A stretch of DNA of 64,000 nucleotides from Planctomycetota bacterium (GTDB taxonomy: Bacteria; Planctomycetota; UBA1135; GCA-002686595): NCBI GenBank assembly GCA_016709875.1, contig JADJLZ010000005.1, positions 248,001 through 312,000 of the forward strand, written 5' to 3'. A model generated the notes under the pieces. The model did not search any database and was not told the DNA's origin. It worked only from the letters and a program-made list of their open reading frames with translations. Below, piece after piece: positions 7,406 to 15,931 of this stretch. The position numbers and the translations under genes were made by a program. Numbering within the stretch: the first letter of the stretch is position 1; each line of letters starts with the position of its first letter.

Positions 7406-10080
7406 GGTTCGATGACACGCTCGAGTTGCTGCTGCCCTCCGCGGAGCCCGAGCTCGCCCGCCGCGCGCGGAGCACGGTGCAGTTCCTGCGCCTGCTCGCG
7501 GCAGATGCCCGCGCCGAGACCGCTGGCCGAGTCGCGGTGGACTTCGAGCGCGCGCGCGGCGATCTAGAGGGCCATTTTCAGCTCGAACTGCGCGCGGCCC
7601 TGGTCGAGCTCCTGCGCTCGTACCTCGCGCACGCGCTCGGCGCGGACAGCTTCCTGTGGCTCGGCTCGCCGCGCTGCGAGTCGCACGACTGCTGGGCGCT
7701 GCTCCTCGAGGCACGTGCGGAACGGCCCTGGTTGCCGTCGCTGCCCGCGCCCGGCGAAGCGGTCTGCCTGACCGCCTCTCGAGTGCTCGCCGCAGCAGAG
7801 CGCCTCGATCCCGGGCACGGCGAGTGGGAGCTGTGGCGCGCGAGAGGGCTGCGCATCGAGCAGGGCCTCGCCGCGGGCGAGGCCGGATTCCGCCGCGGCC
7901 TGGAGTCTTGCCTGGAGTCGGGTTCGGCGCCGGCGTCGCTGCTCTCGGCCTGGATCGCGGGAACCTGCGAGTGCCTGCTCGACCGCGGCGCGGTCCGCGA
8001 AGCTCGCAGCCTGCTGCTCGAACGCGGCCAGCGCGGCTCACCCAGCTGGCGGGGACTCTCCGCGCTCGACGGCCGGCTGTCGCAACTGCTCGGCTGGTGC
8101 AAGCTGCTGCTCGGCGACGCCGCGGGCGCGCGGGCGCTGCTCGTCGGCCGCAGGTTCCCCGACGGCTCCCTGTCCGGAGCTCTGCACGCGCTCCGCGCGC
8201 GCGTGCCCGAATGGGTCGCGTGGCTGCCCCAGCGCTTCCAGGAGTCCGGGTCTGCGCCTTTGGCGTCGCCGGCCGCGCGCGGGCGCACCGACGTCGGAGC
8301 GAGCGTCTGCGTGCACTTCGAACTCGATTCGCAGGGCGGACTGGCCGTACGCCGAGCGGACGTCGCGCCTGGACTGCGCGCAGGGCTCGACGAATGGATC
8401 TCCGAGCAGCGCTTCGCGCCCACGGAACCCGGTTCGCTGCAGCAGCGGCTGGTGCTCGAACAACGGACGCTCTTCGCGCACAGGCTGAGCGATCGCTGGG
8501 ACGCAGCGCGGCTCGGCGGGGAGCACACGTTGGCGCTCGCGCTCGTTCCGCTCGCGGGGACCGATGGCCGGCTCGCGGGCTGGCTGCACCTGGAGTTCGA
8601 ACACCACCTCGTTCCGCGCGAGGCCCGGCTGCTGGAATGGGCCCGCAGCCTCGCACTGCAGGCGTTGCCCGCGAGGACGATCGCCGCGGTGCGCCCGGCA
8701 GGGGATGCGGCCTGCACCGAGCGCCTCTTCCGCGAACTGGTCGAGCGCGCGGGACTTCGCGCACCCCAGCGCCACTGGTGGGGATTCCACGTGCGCGACG
8801 GGCGGCCGGAACTGGTCGCGGAGGGGGGAGACGCTCCCCCGGAAACGGCCACGCTCGAAGGTCGAGGCGCGCTGCTGGAGCGTGTCCTGCTCACCGGCGG
8901 CTCACTCGGGTTCGCCGAGCCGAGCCCCGAGCTCTCCCTGGGGATCGATTCGCACTCCGGGTGCGCCTACGCGCTCGGCTTCCAGGGACGAGTCCTCGGA
9001 ATCCTCGCGGTCGAGTCCTGCCGGCCGGGTGATTCCGAACTTGCGGGAGTGCGCCTGCCGGAGGAATGGCTCGCGACCGAAGCCCTGCGGCTGCATCTGG
9101 AGAGTTTCCGCGCCGTGCACCGCGAGGCACACGGCGCAGATGTCTGGTTCGACGTCGACTCGCCCGACCTGCGCGCCTTTTGCGGGCGGCTCTTCCGAGC
9201 CGCCGAGAGCGACTGCGCGGTGCTGATCGCCGGTCCACCAGGCTGCGGAAAGACGGTGCTGGGCCGCCTGGTTCACCACGTGAGCCGGCGCGCGGGCGCA
9301 GCGCTGGTCGAACTGCGCCGCAGCGCGCTCGCCACCGACTCCGCGTGGCGGGCGACGCTCTCTCGCGCGCGCTCCGGCACACTGCTGCTCGAGGAGGTCG
9401 AACGGTTGGATGCGGAGGCCGCCGAGCGGCTGCTGGGCTGGATCGAATCCCGCCGCTCGGATCCCGACCGCGCCTCTCGGCCGCGCCTGATCGCCACGAC
9501 GAGCGCGCCCTTCGGCGAGCCCGGACCCGAAGCGGCGCTCGGGACCGGCCTCGCACGCCGGTTGGAGTCGATCCGCTTCGACATCCCCCGGCTGCGCGAG
9601 CGGCGCTCCGAGATTCCCGCGCTCGCGGCCCGGCTGCTCGAGCGGGTTGCTCACGAGGAGCGGAGCGCGGTTCCGGCGATCGAGGACGAGGCCCTCGCCT
9701 GCCTGTGGAGACAGAACTGGGAGCAGAACCTCGTCGAGCTCGAAGGGACGCTGCACCGTGCGCTGCTCTTTGCCCCGGGGCGTCCGATCACGCTCGAACT
9801 CCTCGAGCGGCTGGCGCTGCTCTCAGGGCGATCCCTCGTGCGCCGGTTGCCGTCGCGGCACCCCTCGCGATCGGATCTCGCGTCTGCCCTGCGCACGACG
9901 CGCTTGGGTACCGGCCGCGTCAACAAGACCCGCGCGGCGGCGTTCCTCGGATGGGACCCAGACACGCTCGTCGCTCGTCTCTCGGACCTGGGGATGGATC
10001 CGAACCTGGCGCCGAGTTCGACCTCGTGGGAGCCGGACCTCGCACAGGCGGGACCGGATGCCGGCCCCGACACGGACTGA
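7399..10080 (+). CDS. sigma-54-activator-like AAA+ regulator lacking GAFTGA
   Basis: Cytoplasmic protein of 893 aa. Residues 1-300 are helical and TPR-like; ~300-590 contain a GAF-like sensory region. Next comes an AAA+ domain with Walker A GPPGCGKT at 612-619, a Walker B-like LLLEEVERLD, and the conserved IPRLRERRSEIPALAARLL segment of sigma-54 activators. A Fis-like helix-turn-helix closes the protein (TRAAAFLGWDPDTLVARLSD). The stretch between Walker A and B is shortened and the GAFTGA loop that contacts sigma-54 is absent. The Walker B D-E pair reads E-E. It therefore probably regulates transcription without remodelling sigma-54 holoenzyme, or acts as a scaffold. ATG 7399 overlaps the upstream stop. 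Confidence 0.8.
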   Translation: MVRFDDTLELLLPSAEPELARRARSTVQFLRLLAADARAETAGRVAVDFERARGDLEGHFQLELRAALVELLRSYLAHALGADSFLWLGSPRCESHDCWALLLEARAERPWLPSLPAPGEAVCLTASRVLAAAERLDPGHGEWELWRARGLRIEQGLAAGEAGFRRGLESCLESGSAPASLLSAWIAGTCECLLDRGAVREARSLLLERGQRGSPSWRGLSALDGRLSQLLGWCKLLLGDAAGARALLVGRRFPDGSLSGALHALRARVPEWVAWLPQRFQESGSAPLASPAARGRTDVGASVCVHFELDSQGGLAVRRADVAPGLRAGLDEWISEQRFAPTEPGSLQQRLVLEQRTLFAHRLSDRWDAARLGGEHTLALALVPLAGTDGRLAGWLHLEFEHHLVPREARLLEWARSLALQALPARTIAAVRPAGDAACTERLFRELVERAGLRAPQRHWWGFHVRDGRPELVAEGGDAPPETATLEGRGALLERVLLTGGSLGFAEPSPELSLGIDSHSGCAYALGFQGRVLGILAVESCRPGDSELAGVRLPEEWLATEALRLHLESFRAVHREAHGADVWFDVDSPDLRAFCGRLFRAAESDCAVLIAGPPGCGKTVLGRLVHHVSRRAGAALVELRRSALATDSAWRATLSRARSGTLLLEEVERLDAEAAERLLGWIESRRSDPDRASRPRLIATTSAPFGEPGPEAALGTGLARRLESIRFDIPRLRERRSEIPALAARLLERVAHEERSAVPAIEDEALACLWRQNWEQNLVELEGTLHRALLFAPGRPITLELLERLALLSGRSLVRRLPSRHPSRSDLASALRTTRLGTGRVNKTRAAAFLGWDPDTLVARLSDLGMDPNLAPSSTSWEPDLAQAGPDAGPDTD

Positions 10081-10120
10081 ACGTTCGCAAAGCCTGTGAA
10101 AGTGGGCCCCTGAAAAGAGG

Positions 10121-10158
10121 CAGGGCCGCCGGCAGTCTTCCATCGCCGGCGGCCCCTG
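10121..10158 (+). terminator. stem-loop after the AAA+ regulator gene
   Basis: Arms CAGGGCCGCCGGC and GCCGGCGGCCCCTG form a 13-bp GC-rich stem with one bulged base and an 11-nt loop, 40 bp after the stop of the regulator gene. No T-run follows, which is common for strong hairpins in very GC-rich genomes. It probably ends the three-gene regulatory unit. Confidence 0.6.
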
Positions 10159-10345
10159 TGACGCCCTCCGTGCGGAAGGCGCGGATCAGAGCCGGGGCCC
10201 CCCCGGGCACGGACTCGAATCCGCGAAGTCTTTCGACTTCCGCCACCTCATACGACGCAGCTTGCGGAGTGTTGAAGCCTTCTCTTCGAGAACTTTTGCG
10301 CAGGACGATTCGGTGCCGTCGGTGGGCTTGTCACAATCGTCAGGG

Positions 10346-11689
10346 ATGCGTGAATCGACAGTCCAGGCTCGGAATGCAGGCGCGGCCGCACTCGGCGCGA
10401 CCTTTCTTGGCGCCATTTTCACCAGCGACTTGCGAGTTGCAGCGGTCCTGTTGTGCGCGTCGGGACTGGCCTGGATGGCCTGTTGTCGAAACGCGCGTTC
10501 ACGCCCTGTTCCACCCGCGCTGTTCTGGTCGGTCGCGTTGCTGCTGCGCGCGGCCGCGCTCGCATCGGGGCCGGTCTACTCGGACGACATCCAGCGCTAC
10601 GCATGGGAGGGAGAGGTCGCCCTTGGCGGCAGCAGTCCGTACGCCTTCGCGCCGGACGCTCCCGAGCTCGCGAGCCTGCGCGAAGCGCTTCCCGAACTCG
10701 CGCCCCGAGTGGCGCACGCCGAGGTTCCGGCCGTGTATCCGCCCCTTGCGCAGGCTTGCGGACTGGCGACCGCCGCGCTCGTGCACGCGAGCGGTGCGAG
10801 CCCGGGCCCAGCGAACGTCTGGATCCTGCGCGTGCTGTTCCTCGCGGCGGACCTCGGCGTCCTGGCGGTGCTGCTGCGCGCGCGGAAGGCGGGAAGGCTG
10901 CGGTCGGAAGCCCCCTTGGTCTGGGGCTGGTGCCCGCTCGTGTGTCTCGAGTTCGCGGGATCGGGCCACCTCGACAGCCTAGGGATCCTGTTCTTGTTGC
11001 TCGCTTTGCTCGCGTGCGAGGCGCGCCCGCTCGCGAGTGCGCTGTGGTGCGGGCTGGGCGCGTCCGTGAAGCTGCTCCCGTTGTGCGTGCTGCCCTGGAT
11101 CGGGAGGGAGCGCCCGCCGGCGCGCCGCCTGCTCTTCGCGTTGCTCGCGCTCGGGATCCTCGCCGCTGGCTACCTGCCTTTCCTGCAACTCGCTGGGGGC
11201 GAGCGCGGCCTCGGAGCCGGGCTGCACGAGTACGGCGAGCGTTGGGAGGCAGCGAGCCTCGTCTACCGCTTCGTCGAGCCGTGGGTGCTCGAGCATTACG
11301 GACAGGGCGTGCCCTTCGAGGAGACGCGCCACCTCGCGCGTGTGGGCGTCGGCTGGGTGTGGATCGCGATCTGCCTCGTCGCCGTGTGGCGCAGGCGCGA
11401 TGCGTGGAGCGGTGCGGGCGCCGTGGTCGGAGCCTTCCTGGTGCTCAGCCCGACGCTGCATCCCTGGTACACCCTCTGGATGCTGCCCTTCCTCCTCGAG
11501 CGTCCGAGCCTGGCCTGGAGCTGGCTCGTCGCCGTCTCCGCGATCTTCTACTGGCCGCTCGCGGCGTGGAAAGCACAGCAGCAGTGGATCGAGCCCGCCT
11601 GGGCGTGGTGGCTCGTCGCGCCCGTCTTCGCGGCGCTGTGGATCTGCGAGCGCTGGTGCGCGCGCGGGCTCGCGGGAGCGCGCGCGTGA
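10346..11689 (+). CDS. GT-C type membrane glycosyltransferase (GT87/DUF2029-like)
   Basis: Polytopic inner-membrane protein of 447 aa with roughly ten hydrophobic segments. After the first segments it has SDDIQRYAWEGEVALGGSSP, then YAFAPDAPEL and VPAVYPPLAQ, a pattern typical of the mannosyltransferase-like GT87/DUF2029 group that uses polyprenyl-phosphate sugars. The acidic DD at the outer face fits the GT-C active site. Later motifs GHLDSLGILFLLLAL and SPTLHPWYTLWMLPFLL are also family-like. The substrate is unknown. ATG 10346 is chosen as the last start before the hydrophobic region, although CAGGG lies very close to it. The queA start overlaps its stop (GTGA). Confidence 0.78.
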   Translation: MRESTVQARNAGAAALGATFLGAIFTSDLRVAAVLLCASGLAWMACCRNARSRPVPPALFWSVALLLRAAALASGPVYSDDIQRYAWEGEVALGGSSPYAFAPDAPELASLREALPELAPRVAHAEVPAVYPPLAQACGLATAALVHASGASPGPANVWILRVLFLAADLGVLAVLLRARKAGRLRSEAPLVWGWCPLVCLEFAGSGHLDSLGILFLLLALLACEARPLASALWCGLGASVKLLPLCVLPWIGRERPPARRLLFALLALGILAAGYLPFLQLAGGERGLGAGLHEYGERWEAASLVYRFVEPWVLEHYGQGVPFEETRHLARVGVGWVWIAICLVAVWRRRDAWSGAGAVVGAFLVLSPTLHPWYTLWMLPFLLERPSLAWSWLVAVSAIFYWPLAAWKAQQQWIEPAWAWWLVAPVFAALWICERWCARGLAGARA

Positions 11690-12750
11690 AGCTCTCCGAC
11701 TTCGAGTACGAGCTCCCCGAGGAGCGCATCGCACAGTCCGCCGCCGAGCCGCGCGACTCCGCGCGCCTGTTCGTCCACCGCATCGCCACGGATGCGAGCG
11801 AGCACGCGCACGTCCGCGATCTGGGGCACTACCTCTCGGCGGGCGACCTGCTCGTGTTGAACGACACGCGCGTGTTGCCCTCGCGGCTGTTCGGCCGGCG
11901 CGCGAGCGGCGGGAAACTCGAATTGCTGCTGCTCGAACCCAGCGCGACCGGAGCAGCCGCCGTCTGGCGCGCGCTGGTCCGGCCGGGCGCGCGCATGCGC
12001 GAGGGCGAGCGCGTCGAGTTGGAAGGCGGAGCTCTCGCTGCGCGCCTCCTGCGGCGCCTGGAGGGACCCGAGTGGGAGGTCGAGATCGAGCTCGGACCTG
12101 CGGACGCGTGCGTGGAAGACCTGCTCGAGCGCCACGGCCGGATGCCGCTGCCGCCGTACATCCAACGCGAAGCGGGCGACGTGCAGCTCGGCGCCAAGGA
12201 TCGCGAGCGCTACCAGACCGTCTACGCGCGCGAGCGCGGAGCCGCCGCTGCGCCGACTGCGGGGCTGCACTTCACGCCCGAGTTGCTCGCCGCGCTCGAG
12301 GCGCGCGGGGTCGAACTCGCGCACGTCACGCTGCACGTGGGCCTGGGGACGTTCCAGCCCGTCGCGGTGGAACGCATCGAGGACCACGCCATGCACTCCG
12401 AGCGCTACGTGCTCCCCGAAGCGACGCAGCGCGCGGTGCGTGCGGCGCGCCTGCGCGGCGGCCGTGTGTTCGCGGTCGGCACGACCAGCGTACGCGTGCT
12501 CGAGACCTGCGCGGCGGGCGGCGGCCTCGTGCACGCGGCGCGCGGGGAGACGCGCATCTTCCTCAAGCCCGGCGACCGGCTGCAGGTCGTCGACGGGTTG
12601 CTGACGAACTTCCACCTCCCGCGCAGCACGCTGCTGATGCTGGTGAGCGCGCTCGCGGGCCGCGAACGCGTGCTGCGCCTCTACGCGGAGGCGCTCGCGG
12701 CCTCCTACCGTTTCTTCAGCTACGGCGACGCGATGCTCTTCCTGCCCTAG
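11686..12750 (+). CDS. queA: S-adenosylmethionine:tRNA ribosyltransferase-isomerase
   Basis: QueA transfers and isomerises the ribose of SAM onto preQ1-modified tRNA to give epoxyqueuosine. The 354-aa length is typical. Signatures run the whole length: SDFEYELPEERIAQ, LLVLNDTRVLPSRLFG, MPLPPYIQRE, RYQTVYARERGAAAAPTAGL, HVTLHVGLGTFQPV and the C-terminal RFFSYGDAMLFLP. GTG 11686 overlaps the upstream stop, so it is probably translated together with the glycosyltransferase gene. The epoxide product is reduced by QueG, encoded at 19251-20390. It converges on thiE, with the two stops sharing CTAG. Confidence 0.96.
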   Translation: MKLSDFEYELPEERIAQSAAEPRDSARLFVHRIATDASEHAHVRDLGHYLSAGDLLVLNDTRVLPSRLFGRRASGGKLELLLLEPSATGAAAVWRALVRPGARMREGERVELEGGALAARLLRRLEGPEWEVEIELGPADACVEDLLERHGRMPLPPYIQREAGDVQLGAKDRERYQTVYARERGAAAAPTAGLHFTPELLAALEARGVELAHVTLHVGLGTFQPVAVERIEDHAMHSERYVLPEATQRAVRAARLRGGRVFAVGTTSVRVLETCAAGGGLVHAARGETRIFLKPGDRLQVVDGLLTNFHLPRSTLLMLVSALAGRERVLRLYAEALAASYRFFSYGDAMLFLP

Positions 12751-13448
12751 TCATCGCCCGCGAGCAGTTCGCGCAATTCGCGCGCGGCGCGCGCGGGATC
12801 CTCGGCCGAGAGAATCGCCGAGGTGATCGCGGCGCGGCCGACGCGCGCGAGCTCCTGGGCGTTGGAGAGGCCGATTCCGCCGATCGGAAAGACTGGCAGG
12901 GCCGAGGAACTCGACGCGATCCAGGCCGCCTCGCTGCCCAGGCCGCGCGCGTAGCCCTTCGTGGCCGTCGCGTGCACCGGGCCGAAGCCGAGGTAGTCCA
13001 CGGGTTCGGCCTCCGCGAGCACGACCTGTTCGAGGTCGTGCGTCGAGAGACCGATCAGCGCCTCCGGGCCGAGGAGGGCGCGCGCGTCCGCGCACGGCAT
13101 GTCGTCCTGTCCCAGGTGCACGCCGGCCACACCCTCATGCGCGAGCGCGAGCGCGACGTCGACGCGATCGTCGACGGTCAGCACGAAAGGCGCGAGCCGG
13201 GCCGTGCGCGCGAGGTCGAGGATGCGTCGGCACCACTCGAAGCTCTCGCGCGCGGGGGCGGGCGAGGGAGCGAGTGCGCCCGCGGGCTTCGTCCGCACTT
13301 GCACGAGGTCGACGAAGGGCAGGGCGGCCACGAGGACCTCGAGCGGCTCGCGGCCGAGGCACAAGTCGGGCGAGAAGAGCAGCAGCACGCGCGCGCCCTG
13401 CAGGCGTTCACGCGCGGCGCGGCCGGTCGGGAGAGCGAAGTTTCGCAT
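12747..13448 (-). CDS. thiE: thiamine phosphate synthase
   Basis: Couples hydroxymethylpyrimidine diphosphate and thiazole phosphate to thiamine phosphate. The 233-aa TIM barrel shows family motifs: LVQVRTK, TVDDRVDVALALAHEGVAGV, HLGQDDMP, IGLSTHDLEQ, DYLGFGPVHATATKG and the phosphate-binding FPIGGIG. No other thiamine gene is nearby and no TPP riboswitch was recognised in the 167 bp upstream. The start at ATG 13448 gives a short N-terminal extension relative to E. coli ThiE. It converges on queA with a 4-bp overlap. Confidence 0.93.
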   Translation of the reverse strand: MRNFALPTGRAARERLQGARVLLLFSPDLCLGREPLEVLVAALPFVDLVQVRTKPAGALAPSPAPARESFEWCRRILDLARTARLAPFVLTVDDRVDVALALAHEGVAGVHLGQDDMPCADARALLGPEALIGLSTHDLEQVVLAEAEPVDYLGFGPVHATATKGYARGLGSEAAWIASSSSALPVFPIGGIGLSNAQELARVGRAAITSAILSAEDPARAARELRELLAGDD

Positions 13449-13615
13449 GCAGTTCGTTCATCTTGCGTCGGAGAAGGCGCTCGCGGCAGCCCGGACGAAG
13501 AACTTTCGCGGCGGCGCGCGCCAGGGGGCTAGCCAGCCGCGCCTGGATGGGGAGACTTGGGGGCTCACCTCGAATCCGCAACGGGCCAGCACCGGTCCTC
13601 GACCCTCCCCGCACT

Positions 13616-15895
13616 ATGCGCCGAAGCACTTCTCTCCTTGTCGTACTCCCCTGTCTGTTCCTCGCCCGCGGCGCTTCTGCACAGCAGTTCCAGCAGGTGA
13701 CGAGCTTCCCCGGCCCCAACAACTGGTGCGAGGGCGTCGAGTGCGCGGACGTCGACCACGACGGCGACCTGGACGTGTTCTTCGCTGAGGGCGACGGCTT
13801 CTCCTCCGCCGGCGTGCAGCGTCAGAGCATCCTCCTGATCAACAAGCTGATCGAGCAGGGGACTGCCTGGGTCTTCGCCGACGAGAGCGTCGCGCGCCTG
13901 GGCGTCAACGTCTCGAACGCCAAGGGTGTCACCACCGGCGACGTCGACGGCGACGGCTGGGTGGACGCGCTGTACGCAAACGCCTTCTTCACCAAGCCTC
14001 CGTTCCTGTACCTCAACCAGGGTGCGGGGAACCCGGGCTTCTTCACGATGGTGAGCGCCACGCACGGCCTGACGACCGCCTTCTCTTCCGGTGGCGCGCA
14101 GTTTGGCGACATCGACGACGACGGCGACCTCGACCTGATCGTGGGCGACGCCTACAACAGCACGCCCGCCGCCAAGCCGCACCTCTTCTTCAACGACGGC
14201 ACCGGCCACTTCACCGAGAACGCCGTCGCCCTCGGCGCGGCCAACAAGTCCGGCCAGATGGACGTCAACTGGATCGACATCGACAACGATGGCGACCTCG
14301 ACTTCTTCGGCGACAACAAGTTCACGAACGCCGGCGGCAGCCAGTACCTGATGCTCAACGACGGCACAGGCCACTTCACCGACGTCTCGACGCTCGTCGG
14401 CGTGGGCAGCGGCGGCAACTACGAGGCCGAGGTCGGCGACCTCGACGGCGACGACGACCAGGACCTCTTCTTCGTCTCGCTCTCCGGCTTCTCGGAGGGC
14501 GCGGTGCGCAACAACCTGGTCGGCGGGAGCCTGACCTTCACCAACCAGGCGGCGCTCGCGGGTGCGGTGGACGACAACGAGATCGCGCTCTGCGACTACG
14601 ACAACGACGGCGACTACGACGTGATGGTGGGTTCGCTCGGCGGCCACGAGTACCTCTGGCGCAACGACGGCAGCTTCTCGTTCAACAACCAGAGCGCGGC
14701 GGTCCAGTCGGTCGCCGACTCGTCGCTGGACTGCACGTTCGCCGACCTGAACAACGACGGTGCCTACGACCTGCTGACCGCCCAGGGCGAGTCGGGCGCA
14801 TTCCAGAACCGCTTCTACCGCAATACGGGCGCGCCGGACACGCTCGCGCCGGTCGTGCTCTCGCACACGGGCCCGTCCACCGCACCCGCGACCGGACCGG
14901 TGGTCGTGCACGCGCGCATTCGCGACCAGGTGCTCGATGACGGCGTCAACTACGTCACCGCCAGCGGCGCGTACGTGATCACGACCACGGTCCCGGCCGC
15001 GGCGATGACGATCAACGCCGGTGCGTTCTCACCGCCGAGCCTCAACATCACGGCCGGGACGACCCTGACCTGGACCAACGCCTCGGGTGCGAACCAGAGC
15101 GTCACCAGCACGAGCGCGCCCTACACCTACGATTCGGGCACGATCGCGAACGGCGGGACCTTCGCCTTCACCTTCGTCACGCCCGGCACCTACAACTTCA
15201 ACAGCGGACCGGGCGGTTTCAGTGGCAGCGTCAGCGTGAGCGGATCGGCCAGCGCGGCGATCGCGACCTACTCCGGCGGGCAGATCTACCGCTTCCGCAT
15301 GAACGACACGGCTGGCGGCGCGGGCGTGCAGCTCGCCTACGAGCTGCGCTTCCGCGACTGGGCCGGCAACGTGCGCGTGACCGACACGCGCCGCGTGACG
15401 CTGGGAAACACGGGCACGAACTACTGCTCGGGGGACGGTTCGCTCGCGACGGCCTGCCCCTGCGGCAACTTCGGTTCGGCCGGCAACGGCTGTGCGAACT
15501 CGGCCAACGCGGCAGGCGCGCACCTCAGCGCGAGTGGCTCGACGGCCCCCGACAGCGTCGTGCTGCAGTCGAGCGGCGAGTTGCCGACGGTGCTCTCGAT
15601 CTTCCTCCAGGGCAATGCATCGAACGCCGCTGGAGCCGTGTTCGGCGACGGCGTCCGCTGCGTCGCCGGTTCGCTGAAGCGCATGTACACGCACAACGCC
15701 GTGGGCGGGACCGTGAGCGCGCCGCAGGGCGGCGATGCATCGATCACGACGCGCTCGGCGCAACTTGGCGATGTGATCCTCTCGGGGAGCACGCGCTTCT
15801 ACCAGGTCTACTACCGCGATCCGAACCTCGCGTTCTGCTCGGCGCCCGCGGGCGATTCCTGGAACGTCTCGAACGGCGTCTCGATTCTCTGGTGA
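13616..15895 (+). CDS. secreted VCBS/FG-GAP repeat protein with degenerate cupredoxin and shared C-terminal domain
   Basis: Exported protein of 759 aa. A signal peptide (LLVVLPCLFLARGASAQ) is followed by about seven FG-GAP/VCBS blades carrying Ca-binding DxDxDGDxD motifs (DVDHDGDLDVFF, DIDDDGDLDLIV, DIDNDGDLDFFG), which should form a beta-propeller. Residues 464-543 resemble a plastocyanin-like domain but without copper ligands. Residues 603-759 are a Cys-containing domain (CPCGNFGSAGNGCANS, FGDGVRC, YYRDPNLAFC) that recurs at the end of the S53 protease at 37680-39878. Likely a cell-surface or extracellular binding protein; its ligand is unknown. ATG 13616 directly precedes the signal peptide. 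Confidence 0.85.
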   Translation: MRRSTSLLVVLPCLFLARGASAQQFQQVTSFPGPNNWCEGVECADVDHDGDLDVFFAEGDGFSSAGVQRQSILLINKLIEQGTAWVFADESVARLGVNVSNAKGVTTGDVDGDGWVDALYANAFFTKPPFLYLNQGAGNPGFFTMVSATHGLTTAFSSGGAQFGDIDDDGDLDLIVGDAYNSTPAAKPHLFFNDGTGHFTENAVALGAANKSGQMDVNWIDIDNDGDLDFFGDNKFTNAGGSQYLMLNDGTGHFTDVSTLVGVGSGGNYEAEVGDLDGDDDQDLFFVSLSGFSEGAVRNNLVGGSLTFTNQAALAGAVDDNEIALCDYDNDGDYDVMVGSLGGHEYLWRNDGSFSFNNQSAAVQSVADSSLDCTFADLNNDGAYDLLTAQGESGAFQNRFYRNTGAPDTLAPVVLSHTGPSTAPATGPVVVHARIRDQVLDDGVNYVTASGAYVITTTVPAAAMTINAGAFSPPSLNITAGTTLTWTNASGANQSVTSTSAPYTYDSGTIANGGTFAFTFVTPGTYNFNSGPGGFSGSVSVSGSASAAIATYSGGQIYRFRMNDTAGGAGVQLAYELRFRDWAGNVRVTDTRRVTLGNTGTNYCSGDGSLATACPCGNFGSAGNGCANSANAAGAHLSASGSTAPDSVVLQSSGELPTVLSIFLQGNASNAAGAVFGDGVRCVAGSLKRMYTHNAVGGTVSAPQGGDASITTRSAQLGDVILSGSTRFYQVYYRDPNLAFCSAPAGDSWNVSNGVSILW

Positions 15896-15931
15896 GCCCG
15901 AGGGGCGACCCCGGTCGCTGGCTCCGCGAGC

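Noticed and set aside
6536..8764. 742-codon minus-strand frame
   Set aside because: Arg/Ala-rich shadow opposite the regulatory operon with no recognisable domain.
10180..10260. Possible tRNA on the minus strand
   Set aside because: The GGATTCGAGTCC segment looks like a T-arm but gives an 8-nt loop or mismatched stem; no acceptor, D or anticodon arms fit.
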